Source of the DNA: an uncultured Alphaproteobacteria bacterium
GTDB taxonomy: Bacteria; Pseudomonadota; Alphaproteobacteria; Puniceispirillales; UBA1172
Reading direction: 5' to 3'
NCBI GenBank assembly: GCA_937952245.1
Contig: CALFYS010000144.1
Span: 1-17,404, forward strand
Length of the DNA: 17,404 nucleotides
The position numbers and the translations under genes were made by a program. The notes under the pieces were generated by a model, which saw nothing but the letters and a program-made list of their open reading frames with translations, was not told the DNA's origin and did no database searches. Positions 1 through 6,726 of the stretch are shown in pieces. Within the stretch, counting starts at the first letter, position 1. Every line of letters starts with the position of its first letter.

Positions 1-2
1 CT

Positions 3-773
3 ATGATCGAAACCATGATCGAAGCCATCACCCTTTCTTACCCCCATGATTTAGCGGCGTTTATCGCGCTTTGCTTTGTCTTTGCGGGGTTGGTGAAAGG
101 CATTATTGGCATGGGGATGCCGGCTATTTTAATGGTGACGCTGACTTTATTTATCCCGCCGATTGAAGCCATCCCCATCATTGTTCTGCCGATGTTATTT
201 GTGAATGTCTTTCAATTTATGCGCGGGCCATCCCCCATGGCCACCGCCAAGAAATACAGTGTTTTTGCCATCTCGCTGGTGGTGGTGATGATGATCACGG
301 CGGTGAATATCAAAGCCTTCCCCGAAGAAGTGTTATTGACCTCTATTGGCTTGGCCATGGTGCTTTTTGCGGTGCCCAGCCTTTTTGGCTGGCGGTTTCC
401 CGTGGGGCCCAACCCCTTGTGGCAAGTCTTAGGCGGCGGGGCATCAGGGTTGATTGGCGGGTTGAGTTCGGTTTGGTCGCCGCCGGTGGTGATGTATTTG
501 ATGGGGCGTAACGTTGGTAAGGATGAATTTATCGGCGCGATTGGCTATATTTTTATGATCGGCAGCGTGACGTTGGCCGTGGCTTTGGGATCCATCGCTA
601 TCCTAACCGCTGATATTATTTTGCCGTCGGTGATCGGGTTGGCCTTGACCATGGTCGGCTTCAGAACAGGCGAGATGATCCGCCATAAAATTGATCTGGA
701 GATGTTCCGCCGCTTAATCTTGATCGCGTTTGTGATCATGGGCGGGCGATTGATTTTGATCAGCTTTATTTAA
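3..773 (+). CDS. TauE/SafE family membrane transporter
   Basis: This is a 256-residue polytopic inner-membrane protein of the TauE/SafE (sulfite/organosulfonate exporter) family, which typically exports small sulfur-containing or organic anions. The usual two-half architecture is visible: a glycine-rich GLVKGIIGMGMPA segment near residues 29-41 is echoed by GASGLIGGLSSVWSPPVV near residues 146-163, each followed by long hydrophobic helices (about seven or eight in all). The length is normal for the family. The first codons contain a 12-base direct repeat (ATGATCGAA-A/G-CC twice), so either methionine 1 or methionine 5 could be the start, and the sequence upstream lies outside the window. The stop codon overlaps the stop of a small minus-strand gene. 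The substrate cannot be read from the sequence. The family assignment is secure and the function is only general. Confidence 0.85.
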   Translation: MIETMIEAITLSYPHDLAAFIALCFVFAGLVKGIIGMGMPAILMVTLTLFIPPIEAIPIIVLPMLFVNVFQFMRGPSPMATAKKYSVFAISLVVVMMITAVNIKAFPEEVLLTSIGLAMVLFAVPSLFGWRFPVGPNPLWQVLGGGASGLIGGLSSVWSPPVVMYLMGRNVGKDEFIGAIGYIFMIGSVTLAVALGSIAILTADIILPSVIGLALTMVGFRTGEMIRHKIDLEMFRRLILIAFVIMGGRLILISFI

Positions 774-913
774 AGACCCAACATTTGCGCCACCATGTTA
801 AAGGCCATGATGCCGTAATTGATCACAATTGATGCGATTTTAATGCCGAAAGCAACGATGGTATCAACAATGCCCATCAATTCTTCAACAACGTTAATAT
901 CATCATATTCCAT
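770..913 (-). CDS. 47-residue hydrophobic small protein, unknown
   Basis: This small gene is read from ATG at 913 to TAA at 772-770. The start is preceded by an AGGTGG Shine-Dalgarno sequence (921-926 on the complement) with a 7-nt spacer. The product begins with an acidic stretch (MEYDDINVVEE) and continues with about 33 mostly hydrophobic residues broken by single Lys and Asn residues (IVAFGIKIASIVINYGIMAF). It therefore looks like one membrane helix or a membrane-seeking amphipathic helix. Its stop overlaps the stop of the TauE/SafE gene tail to tail. No family was recognised. The case for it being real rests on the ribosome-binding site, the uninterrupted frame filling an otherwise empty gap of about 250 bases, and coherent composition. 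A chance frame remains possible. Confidence 0.55.
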   Translation of the reverse strand: MEYDDINVVEELMGIVDTIVAFGIKIASIVINYGIMAFNMVAQMLGL

Positions 914-951
914 AAGTCACCCACCTGATTAAAACAACTTTCGGCTCAGGA

Positions 952-1004
952 TTGTCTTCTACCATATTCGATTATGATATACCATCACGACCGATTAATA
1001 TCGG
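952..1004 (+). promoter_or_regulatory. Possible msrC promoter with inverted repeat
   Basis: A TTGTCT (952-957) and TATGAT (973-978) pair with a 15-nt spacer resembles a sigma-70 promoter; the -10 matches 5 of 6 consensus bases, but the spacer is short. Just downstream, at 991-1004, CCGAT-TAAT-ATCGG forms a short inverted repeat that could be an operator in the leader. The position supports translation of msrC from 1030 and not from the TTG at 952, which would put the promoter inside the gene. Confidence 0.3.
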
Positions 1005-1029
1005 CAATTCATCAACAGGATCACCGCGC

Positions 1030-1488
1030 ATGACCCAAACTATGCTTTTAGACGAAATCAAATCACGCTGTCTGGCGCTCACCGATGGTGAAGATGATGC
1101 TATCGCGATTATGGCAACCATCGCGGGTGAGTTGTTTCACGGGGTGGATGGTTTTGATTGGGTGGGGTTTTATCGGGTGACCGCCCCGGGGATGCTGAAG
1201 ATTGGGCCGTATCAAGGCGGGCATGGCTGTTTGCAAATCCCATTTGATCGCGGTGTTTGCGGGGCGGCGGCACGGCTGAAACAAACGCAATTGGTCGATG
1301 ATGTTGAGGCTTTCCCCGGGCATATCGCGTGCAGCAGTTCAACACGGTCTGAATTGGTGGTGCCGTGTTTTGACCGTCAAGGTGAGGTTTTTGCGGTGTT
1401 GGATATTGATAGCGATCAAGCGGCGTTTTTCACCAAAGACCATCAAGTGTTTTGTGAAGAATTATTGGCGGCTGTTTTTGCCGAATAA
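1030..1488 (+). CDS. msrC: Free methionine-(R)-sulfoxide reductase (GAF domain)
   Basis: This cytoplasmic GAF-domain enzyme reduces free (not protein-bound) L-methionine-(R)-sulfoxide with thioredoxin as electron donor. The start at 1030 gives 152 residues, and the stretch up to the WVGFY motif then has the same length as in E. coli MsrC/YebR. The frame continues upstream to a TTG at 952 that has no well-placed ribosome-binding site. Cysteines 67, 77 and 101 have the same spacing (10 and 24) as E. coli Cys84, Cys94 and Cys118, the resolving and catalytic residues. Hallmark motifs are GPYQG, RGVCG, FPGHIAC, SELVVP and LDIDS. It stands alone on the plus strand between two small minus-strand genes. 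The family call is close to certain because all catalytic residues are present. Confidence 0.92.
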   Translation: MTQTMLLDEIKSRCLALTDGEDDAIAIMATIAGELFHGVDGFDWVGFYRVTAPGMLKIGPYQGGHGCLQIPFDRGVCGAAARLKQTQLVDDVEAFPGHIACSSSTRSELVVPCFDRQGEVFAVLDIDSDQAAFFTKDHQVFCEELLAAVFAE

Positions 1489-1518
1489 ATCAGCGTTATC
1501 CCCTACAAAAACCCGCGC

Positions 1519-1546
1519 AAAAAGAAAGGGAGCAACGCTCCCTTTC
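1519..1546 (-). terminator. Intrinsic terminator of the 26-residue peptide gene
   Basis: Read on the minus strand, a perfect 10-bp stem (GAAAGGGAGC / GCTCCCTTTC, 1524-1546) with a GTT loop is followed at once by TTTTT (1523-1519). On the plus strand the hairpin is followed only by CCGTG, so it works best for minus-strand transcription. It lies 30 bases after the stop of the small gene at 1576-1656. Confidence 0.85.
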
Positions 1547-1575
1547 CGTGATTTCTTAAAAACAGGATACGGTGG

Positions 1576-1656
1576 TTATTTGGCGCTGATGAGGCTGCCC
1601 ACCATGCCGCAATTAAACCCTGTAAAACCTGTTCTTACCATTCCATCACTAGACAT
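1576..1656 (-). CDS. 26-residue Gly-rich peptide gene, unknown
   Basis: A tiny gene is read from ATG at 1656 to TAA at 1578-1576. Its ribosome-binding site is close to ideal: AGGAGGTGG at 1661-1669 on the complement, with AGGAGG placed 7 nt from the ATG. The 26-residue product has five glycines, one cysteine (residue 16) and a single C-terminal lysine; its core reads GFTGFNCGMVGS. It has no signal peptide and no obvious long membrane helix. An intrinsic terminator lies 30 bases downstream and a 25-bp palindrome lies 20 bases upstream of the ATG, so it appears to be a self-contained transcript of roughly 130-180 bases. No family was recognised. It could be a small regulatory protein, a precursor peptide, a leader-like element or a dual-function small RNA. 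Confidence 0.65.
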   Translation of the reverse strand: MSSDGMVRTGFTGFNCGMVGSLISAK

Positions 1657-1675
1657 TGGACCACCTCCTCTCGAT

Positions 1676-1700
1676 TGTTAACGTTAATTTAACCTTAACA
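1676..1700. promoter_or_regulatory. 25-bp palindrome with two interleaved CtrA-like boxes
   Basis: Eleven of twelve base pairs are symmetric around T1688. The segment contains two full TTAA-N7-TTAA motifs, with half-sites at 1678-1681 plus 1689-1692 and at 1684-1687 plus 1695-1698. That spacing is the recognition pattern of the alphaproteobacterial cell-cycle regulator CtrA. The site ends 7 bases before the Shine-Dalgarno sequence of the 26-residue peptide gene, so it would cover a start site or lie in the leader RNA and not sit at a normal -35 activation position. As RNA it could also form an AU-rich hairpin. The symmetry is seen directly; the regulator is inferred. Confidence 0.55.
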
Positions 1701-1760
1701 TCAATCGCGGTGGCGGCAATCCCTTTTTACGCCTTCTTAAGATCGTTTGATCAAATAGGC

Positions 1761-2288
1761 TTACTGGTCGTGATTATGGTCGTGGTTATGGTCTGATGAC
1801 TTTTTGTGGCCACCCATGATTTTCTGAACAGGGATGGTCATGGTCAATGGCCCTGCGTTTTCAAAATCAAGGCTGATGGTGGCTTCATCGCCGGCTTTGG
1901 GCTTGTCGGTCAACCCCATGAACATTAAATGAAGCCCACCCGGTTGAAGCATCACCGAACCGCCGGCTGGGATGGTCAACACCCCGTCAATTGGGCGCAT
2001 TTTCATGACGTCATTAACCACTTCCATGGTGTGAATTTCGCTTTTCTTCGCGCCGTTGTAGCTGACCGATACCAGCGCTTCGTCTTGGGTGCTGGTGTTG
2101 GTGATGGTCATATAAGCCGCGGTGACTTTACCGCCAGGGAGCACCGCCCGCATCACCGCGTCTGAAATCATCAGGCTGCCGTGGTGGATATGGCCGTCCA
2201 TCGCGTAAACAGCTTTGGTTGAAATGGCGCTTGTCATGGTGATGACAATCGCAACCAAGGTGAGGGCAAGAGAGCGTAATGATAGCAT
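1761..2288 (-). CDS. Periplasmic copper chaperone, PCuAC family
   Basis: This is a secreted copper-binding protein of the PCuAC (DUF461) family, which delivers Cu(I) to cytochrome c oxidase and helps with copper handling in the periplasm. A signal peptide occupies roughly residues 1-29 (hydrophobic LALTLVAIVITMTSA, then VYA). The family's copper motif is present: His86 and Met97 in HTMEVVNDVMKMRP, then His120 and Met122 in GGLHLMFMGL. The 175-residue length is normal. The C-terminus is a short metal-binding tail, DHNHDHNHDQ, as seen in many members. It is transcribed alone, divergent from the gene at 2419. No Sco/SenC or cytochrome oxidase gene is adjacent in the window. The family call is firm. 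Confidence 0.9.
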   Translation of the reverse strand: MLSLRSLALTLVAIVITMTSAISTKAVYAMDGHIHHGSLMISDAVMRAVLPGGKVTAAYMTITNTSTQDEALVSVSYNGAKKSEIHTMEVVNDVMKMRPIDGVLTIPAGGSVMLQPGGLHLMFMGLTDKPKAGDEATISLDFENAGPLTMTIPVQKIMGGHKKSSDHNHDHNHDQ

Positions 2289-2340
2289 TTGTTTTTCTCA
2301 GGCGTTCGGGTTTATGCCGCGCGTTATTAATGTTGCTGTC

Positions 2341-2369
2341 TTTATCAATGGAATTGTTGTGATGGTCAA
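2341..2369 (-). promoter_or_regulatory. Candidate promoter for the PCuAC gene
   Basis: On the minus strand, TTGACC (2369-2364) and GATAAA (2346-2341) are separated by 17 bases. The -35 matches 5 of 6 consensus bases and the -10 matches 4 of 6. This would start transcription near 2334, about 45 bases ahead of the ATG at 2288. It is supported only by motif match and spacing. Confidence 0.35.
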
Positions 2370-2418
2370 GGTATAGATAAAGGCATCACAACGTTTTGAA
2401 CAAAGAAAAACCCAATCC

Positions 2419-2736
2419 ATGCATATTGTCATTTCCACCTTTGCCATACCCGATAATGTCAGCCGTGATGATTTGATTGAAAAGTTTAATCAATCGGCGC
2501 CGATTTACAGGGATTTAGAAGGCTTGATCAGCAAACATTACCTGTTGGGGGATGGGGCGGATACCGCGGGCGGGGTCTATGTTTTTGAAGATCGCGCCGC
2601 CGCCGATGCGTGGTTCACCGATGAAAAAATCGCATGGGCGGAAGAACGCTTTGGCCAAATTACCCTTCAGCATTTTGATGTGCCGATTAATCTGACCACC
2701 TCACCACCGTCTATCAATACCCATGAAAAAGGATAA
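2419..2736 (+). CDS. YdhR-like small monooxygenase-fold protein
   Basis: This 105-residue protein has the look of the YdhR family of dimeric alpha/beta-barrel putative monooxygenases. The middle segment (GLISKHYLLGDGADTAGGVYVFEDRAAADAWF is the relevant region; key parts are AGGVYVFED and the following AAADAW) parallels the E. coli YdhR segment with AGGIYLF, and the later HFDVP parallels its VFDVNEP. Members are cofactor-free or of uncertain substrate, so the exact reaction is not known. No strong ribosome-binding site precedes the ATG. Its last codons lie just ahead of the methyltransferase gene: the stop at 2736 is 4 bases before that start, and the methyltransferase Shine-Dalgarno sequence lies inside this gene, which indicates translational coupling. 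Confidence 0.7.
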   Translation: MHIVISTFAIPDNVSRDDLIEKFNQSAPIYRDLEGLISKHYLLGDGADTAGGVYVFEDRAAADAWFTDEKIAWAEERFGQITLQHFDVPINLTTSPPSINTHEKG

Positions 2737-2740
2737 ATCC

Positions 2741-3640
2741 ATGACCGCAGTAACACTTCTGGATGGCGGGTTAGGCCAAGAAATTTCCAAACGTTCAGGC
2801 AAAAGCGCCCACGCGCTTTGGTCGGTTAAAGTCATGATGGAACAACCGGCGATTGTCGAAGATGTTCACCGTGCTTTTCTTGATGCGGGGGCTGATGCCT
2901 TGACGGTCAATTCCTATACCACCACGCCGTCACGTCTGGCGCGGAACGGTTTTCCGGAATGGTTTGATGATGCCCAACAACTGGCGTTGCGATTGGTCAA
3001 TAACGCGCGGGATCAAGCTGACCGTCCTGTTCAGGTGACGGGCTGTTTGCCGCCATTGGTGGCGACTTATGTCACCGAAGAAAGCAAACCTTACGAAGGG
3101 TCATTAGAAGAATACCGCAAGATTTGCGCCCATCAAGGCGAACAGGTTGATGTCATGTTTATTGAGACCATCGGCATTATCGCTGAGGCCATGGCCGCGA
3201 TTGATGCCGCTAAGGAAACCGGCAAGCCTGTTTATCTGGGCTATACCATTTCCGATGATGGCTCCAACACGCTTCGTTCGGGGGAACGGCTGGAAGACGC
3301 GGCAGAAGCAGCGGCGGAACGTGGCGTGGCGGGGATCATGATCAATTGTTCCATCCCCGAAGCGGTGACCAGCGCCATGCCGATTTTGGCCAAAACAGGG
3401 GTGCGCTTTGGCGGATATGCCAATGGCTTCACCTCCATCGAAGCCTTGCGCCCCGGCGGTAATGTTGATTCCCTTGAAGCCCGCAAAGATTTAAACCCCG
3501 AAGCCTATGGTGAATTTGTCCGGCAATGGCTGGACCACGGGGCGAGCATTATCGGCGGGTGTTGTGAAGTGGGGCCTCAGCATATTGCCTATCTGAATAA
3601 AATGTTGAATGATGAGAATGTTGAAAGGCAAGCTCTTTAA
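2741..3640 (+). CDS. Homocysteine S-methyltransferase family protein
   Basis: This 299-residue cytoplasmic Zn-dependent methyltransferase belongs to the MmuM/BHMT-like (Pfam S-methyl_trans) family, which moves a methyl group from a donor such as S-methylmethionine or a betaine to homocysteine to give methionine. The N-terminus carries the expected LLDGGLG motif. The three zinc-ligand cysteines are Cys203 (in MINCS) and Cys274-Cys275 (in GGCCEVGP). The start at 2741 has AAGGA 7 nt upstream; an in-frame ATG at 2723 lies inside the previous gene and has no such site. It sits in a run with a YdhR-like gene upstream and an oxygenase gene downstream. The methyl donor is not determinable. Bacterial members in this position could use a plant- or alga-derived sulfonium or betaine compound, which is inference. 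Confidence 0.9.
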   Translation: MTAVTLLDGGLGQEISKRSGKSAHALWSVKVMMEQPAIVEDVHRAFLDAGADALTVNSYTTTPSRLARNGFPEWFDDAQQLALRLVNNARDQADRPVQVTGCLPPLVATYVTEESKPYEGSLEEYRKICAHQGEQVDVMFIETIGIIAEAMAAIDAAKETGKPVYLGYTISDDGSNTLRSGERLEDAAEAAAERGVAGIMINCSIPEAVTSAMPILAKTGVRFGGYANGFTSIEALRPGGNVDSLEARKDLNPEAYGEFVRQWLDHGASIIGGCCEVGPQHIAYLNKMLNDENVERQAL

Positions 3641-3690
3641 GCGGGCGCTTTTACGTGGTGCTTTAATGTTGGTTTTATAAAGGTTCGACC

Positions 3691-4479
3691 ATGCCCTTAG
3701 ATCAATTGGCAAATGTGATTGATTTGGATCGTCATCCGATCACCGACCCTGATTTTATCCAGCGGTTGAAATCTGCCCTTGATCAAGATGGTGTTGTCAC
3801 CTTGCCGGGGTTTTTAACGCCTACCGCTTTGGCTGAAATGATCCGCGCCGCCGAACAAGAACAGCATCAGGCGTTTTTTACCCAAGGCACCCATAATGTT
3901 TACCTGACCCCTGTTGATGAAAGCCTGCCGGAAACCCATGCTTTTAATCGTCAGGTGGCCTCATCAAAAGGCTGCATCACCACCGATCAAGTGCCGCCCG
4001 ATTGCGGCTTGCATGATATTTATCACGCCCCAGAATTTCAGCAATTTATCGCTGATGTTGTGGGCGAACCTGCGATTTATCCTTATGCCGACCCGTTATC
4101 TTCGATCAATATCCATTACGCGTCGGCGGGGCAGGAATTGGGCTGGCATTTTGACAATTCCAGCTTTGCCATCACGCTGTTGTTGCAAGCCCCGAAAGAT
4201 GGCGGGGTGTTTGAATATGTCAAAGACCTGCGGGATGCCGACCAAGGTGAGATGAATTTTGATGGGGTTGATGCTGTTCTTGACGGGAAGACCACGCCTG
4301 AAATTTTGACCATTGACCCGGGAACATTGGTGTTGTTCAGAGGGCGCAATGCCATGCACCGCGTCACCCCCACCATTGGCGACCGCACCCGTTATTTGGT
4401 GGTGTTGGCCTATAACAGCCAGCCAGGCATCGCCCTTTCAGAAAACGCGCGGATGACGTTTTACGGCCGCTTGGGTTAA
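3691..4479 (+). CDS. 2-oxoglutarate/Fe(II)-dependent oxygenase
   Basis: This 262-residue enzyme is of the non-haem iron, 2-oxoglutarate-dependent oxygenase type. The iron facial triad is complete: His153 and Asp155 in GWHFDNS and His223 in AMHRVTP. An arginine (Arg232 or Arg234 in DRTRY) is placed to bind the 2-oxoglutarate carboxylate. The order H-x-D, then about 70 residues, then H and R is standard. The overall layout reminds me of the ArpA/BesD-like group that acts on free amino acids; because the aspartate is kept, hydroxylation and not halogenation is expected. AAAGG precedes the ATG at a suitable distance. It is 50 bases downstream of the methyltransferase gene and converges on eutC. 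The substrate is unknown. The enzyme class is firm; the subgroup is a guess. Confidence 0.85.
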   Translation: MPLDQLANVIDLDRHPITDPDFIQRLKSALDQDGVVTLPGFLTPTALAEMIRAAEQEQHQAFFTQGTHNVYLTPVDESLPETHAFNRQVASSKGCITTDQVPPDCGLHDIYHAPEFQQFIADVVGEPAIYPYADPLSSINIHYASAGQELGWHFDNSSFAITLLLQAPKDGGVFEYVKDLRDADQGEMNFDGVDAVLDGKTTPEILTIDPGTLVLFRGRNAMHRVTPTIGDRTRYLVVLAYNSQPGIALSENARMTFYGRLG

Positions 4480-4490
4480 GCCCTGTCAGA

Positions 4491-4506
4491 GATAATTCAG
4501 ATTATC
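4491..4506. terminator. Weak hairpin between convergent genes
   Basis: GATAAT-TCAG-ATTATC forms a perfect 6-bp stem with a 4-base loop in the 28-base gap between the oxygenase and eutC stop codons. It has no U-run on either side, so it is at best a weak bidirectional terminator or an RNA 3'-end stabiliser. Confidence 0.25.
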
Positions 4507-4507
4507 C

Positions 4508-5503
4508 CTAAACAGTAATGACTGTCCCCAGATCACTTTTTTCCAACAGCTCAAAAGCATAGCCGCCAATGGCGGTATCCTGCGCCCCTGTTCCCGTCAG
4601 GTCACAAATCGTGATCTCGTCATCATGGGCGCGGGCTTGGGCATCGCCATTGATGACCTGTCCCAATTCAATAGGTTGATGCGGCAGGGATAAACCTGAT
4701 GCCAATGCCGCCCGCCATTCGCCTAAAATTTCAACTTGCGAAAAGCGATCACAAATATAGCGATCCGCCGCCACAATCGCCGCGGGATCAATTTCATTTT
4801 TCTCCCCTTGGTCTGATCCCATGGCGGTGATGTGCAACCGTGGATGCAGCCATTCCGCTTGAACAACAGGTTCAGTGGCAGGGGTGGTGGTGATGACCAA
4901 TTGGCTGGAGCGGACAGCGGTTTCAGCATCGGCGGTTTCAACCGTCACCTTGTCGTCAAAATAGAGGTTCAGGTCATCGGCGCAGGCCTTGGCATGGCCA
5001 GCATTGCGGCCAGCGACCAACAATCGGCTAAAGGGACGTTCCAGAAACGCCGCTTGCGCCTGCAATCGGGCTTGGATGCCGGAGCCAATCACCGCCGCGG
5101 TTTCAACCACAGATGGGGCAGAAACTCGCGCCGCTAACCCGCCCGCCGCCGCGGTTCGGACATCGGTTAAATAGCCATTATCCATAAACAAGGCTTTGAT
5201 CAGCCCTGTTTGGGCGGCAAAATACACCACCAACCCGTTCAAACTGGGCAAGCCCAATTGCGGGTTGTTGAAAAACCCTGGGGAGATTTTGAGGGCAAAA
5301 CCATCCATCCCCGGGACATAGGCTGTTTTGACATCAACCTCACCATGATGCTCGGCGATCACCATGGAAAGAATGGGCGGCATCACAACCTTGCCTTGGC
5401 TAAGCTGTGCGAAAGTTTCCGCCATCAGGTCAATCATCCCTTGGTCAAGGGTAATGACTTGGCGCAATTCGCTTTCGGTATAAAGTTTCACATCATAGGC
5501 CAT
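4508..5503 (-). CDS. eutC: EutC-like ornithine cyclodeaminase family reductase
   Basis: This 331-residue protein belongs to the ornithine cyclodeaminase/mu-crystallin family, NAD(P)-dependent enzymes that handle imine intermediates. It most resembles EutC of ectoine and hydroxyectoine utilisation. Lys72 and Arg116 (in LTDVRTAA) match the family's substrate-contact residues. The Rossmann loop is GSGIQA at 140-145, and Asp231 in AMGSDQGEKNEI is in the position of the catalytic aspartate. The start overlaps the end of eutB by 11 bases, so the two are surely co-translated. Pairing with a PLP dehydratase suggests that the dehydratase makes an enamine/imine which this protein then reduces. The iminosuccinate reductase of the beta-hydroxyaspartate cycle is built on the same fold and is the main alternative. 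Confidence 0.85.
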   Translation of the reverse strand: MAYDVKLYTESELRQVITLDQGMIDLMAETFAQLSQGKVVMPPILSMVIAEHHGEVDVKTAYVPGMDGFALKISPGFFNNPQLGLPSLNGLVVYFAAQTGLIKALFMDNGYLTDVRTAAAGGLAARVSAPSVVETAAVIGSGIQARLQAQAAFLERPFSRLLVAGRNAGHAKACADDLNLYFDDKVTVETADAETAVRSSQLVITTTPATEPVVQAEWLHPRLHITAMGSDQGEKNEIDPAAIVAADRYICDRFSQVEILGEWRAALASGLSLPHQPIELGQVINGDAQARAHDDEITICDLTGTGAQDTAIGGYAFELLEKSDLGTVITV

Positions 5504-6524
5504 AAGGCGCCCCTTTAATCACTGTATCCCCAAGGCGGACATCTTGGCCGGAGACAATTTGGGTGAACATATGCATATCCAGATTACGGCCAGTAATAAT
5601 CGCCGCCATGGGTGGTTTCGCGCGGGTGATTTTGCCGCTCATCAACGCGGCGATTCCCACCACACACGCGCCTTCGGCCACAATCCGGTCTTCATAATAG
5701 AGCTGTTGCATGGCGCGATAGATTTCGTCTTCGGTGACCAGCACAATTTCATCCAAGTAATCGCGGCACATCTGGAACGAATATTGGTTATCAAGGCCAA
5801 TCCCGCCGCCTAAACTATCAGCAAGACTGCTAAATTCTTCGACTTCAACAGGGTTGCCCGCGGTGATGGAAGCGTGCATGGATGCCCCGCGATCCATGCT
5901 GATGCCGATCACTTTGATCGAAGGTTTGATGGTTTTCGCCGCCAGCGCGATCCCCGCCGCCAATCCGCCGCCCGAAAGCGGTACTAAAATAGTTTCCAGA
6001 TCAGGGCGTTTTTCCAGCAATTCGATGCCAATCGTGCCTTGCCCCGCGATGACATGGCGATCATCAAAAGGGGAGATGTCGATATAGCCTTCCTCGCGGC
6101 ATAACCGTTCGACCTCCAGCGCGGCCTCGTCTTGGGATTGGCCGATGATACGCGCCTCTGCCCCCAGCGCGCGAATTCCATCAACCTTAGCTTGCGGAAC
6201 AAGCGATGACATACAGATCACCGCTTTCATGCCGCGTTTTGCGGCGGCAAAAGCCACCCCGCGCCCATGATTGCCTGTTGAAAAACACGTCACCCCGGGA
6301 ACATCTTGGGGCAGGGCGGCAATGGCGGTCATGGCGCCTCTGATCTTGAACGCCCCGATGGGCTGCATATTTTCAAGTTTCAGCAAAAAATCACCGCCTG
6401 TATGGGCGGTCATGAAAGGCGACGGCACTAATGGTGTCTGGTCGGCGATGCCGGCGATCACCTTCTGGGCGGCTTTAATATCTTCAATGGAAATCTCGGT
6501 ACTGGAAATGTCGGTGCTGGCCAT
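5493..6524 (-). CDS. eutB: EutB-like PLP-dependent hydroxy-amino acid dehydratase
   Basis: This 343-residue fold-type II PLP enzyme is related to threonine dehydratase and serine racemase. It closely follows the EutB (hydroxyectoine utilisation dehydratase) pattern in segments such as MQPIGAFKIRGA, FSTGNHGRGVAFAA, VICMSSLVPQAKV, HVIAGQGTIGIELL, SLADSLGGGIGLDNQ and ITGRNLDMHMFT. Lys60 is the PLP Schiff-base lysine; the serine usual two residues earlier in threonine dehydratases is alanine here. SGGGL at 184-188 is the phosphate-binding loop. It has no regulatory ACT domain. It is the first gene of a minus-strand pair with eutC. None of the other ectoine-degradation genes (eutD/doeA, eutE/doeB, eutA) lie in the window, so the true substrate may be another beta-hydroxy amino acid, for example beta-hydroxyaspartate. 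Confidence 0.87.
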   Translation of the reverse strand: MASTDISSTEISIEDIKAAQKVIAGIADQTPLVPSPFMTAHTGGDFLLKLENMQPIGAFKIRGAMTAIAALPQDVPGVTCFSTGNHGRGVAFAAAKRGMKAVICMSSLVPQAKVDGIRALGAEARIIGQSQDEAALEVERLCREEGYIDISPFDDRHVIAGQGTIGIELLEKRPDLETILVPLSGGGLAAGIALAAKTIKPSIKVIGISMDRGASMHASITAGNPVEVEEFSSLADSLGGGIGLDNQYSFQMCRDYLDEIVLVTEDEIYRAMQQLYYEDRIVAEGACVVGIAALMSGKITRAKPPMAAIITGRNLDMHMFTQIVSGQDVRLGDTVIKGAPYGL

Positions 6525-6726
6525 GATGATTCTCGTTGTTCAATGCAACCTTAGCCTAACCAACCCTAAAAACCCTGACAATTGTTGTTTTAACTTTGTT
6601 TTGGAAAATATTGAAGCGAAGACCAGCCGAGTTAAAAAACTATGAAAACTTGTGAAAAAATATTTCTTTACTGATTTTCACAAATTTGTTAATAATAATG
6701 AAATTGATTCAGCAAAGGTGAACCTG

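Noticed and set aside
952..1029. N-terminal extension of msrC from a TTG start
   Set aside because: No well-placed ribosome-binding site, a promoter-like TATGAT inside it, and E. coli MsrC aligns from the ATG at 1030.
1298..1681. Plus-strand 127-codon frame overlapping msrC and the 26-residue gene
   Set aside because: It runs out of frame through msrC and antisense through the terminator; the composition is that of a shadow frame.
3639..3651. AAGC-GGGC-GCTT hairpin with a short T-run after the methyltransferase gene
   Set aside because: Only 4 bp of stem and a T-run of about four, and the oxygenase gene follows closely; too weak to call a terminator.
6652..6726. Extension of the small gene before the Sel1-type gene to a GTG start
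   Set aside because: No ribosome-binding site before the GTG and AT-rich promoter-like sequence, whereas the ATG at 6727 has AAAGGTG well placed.
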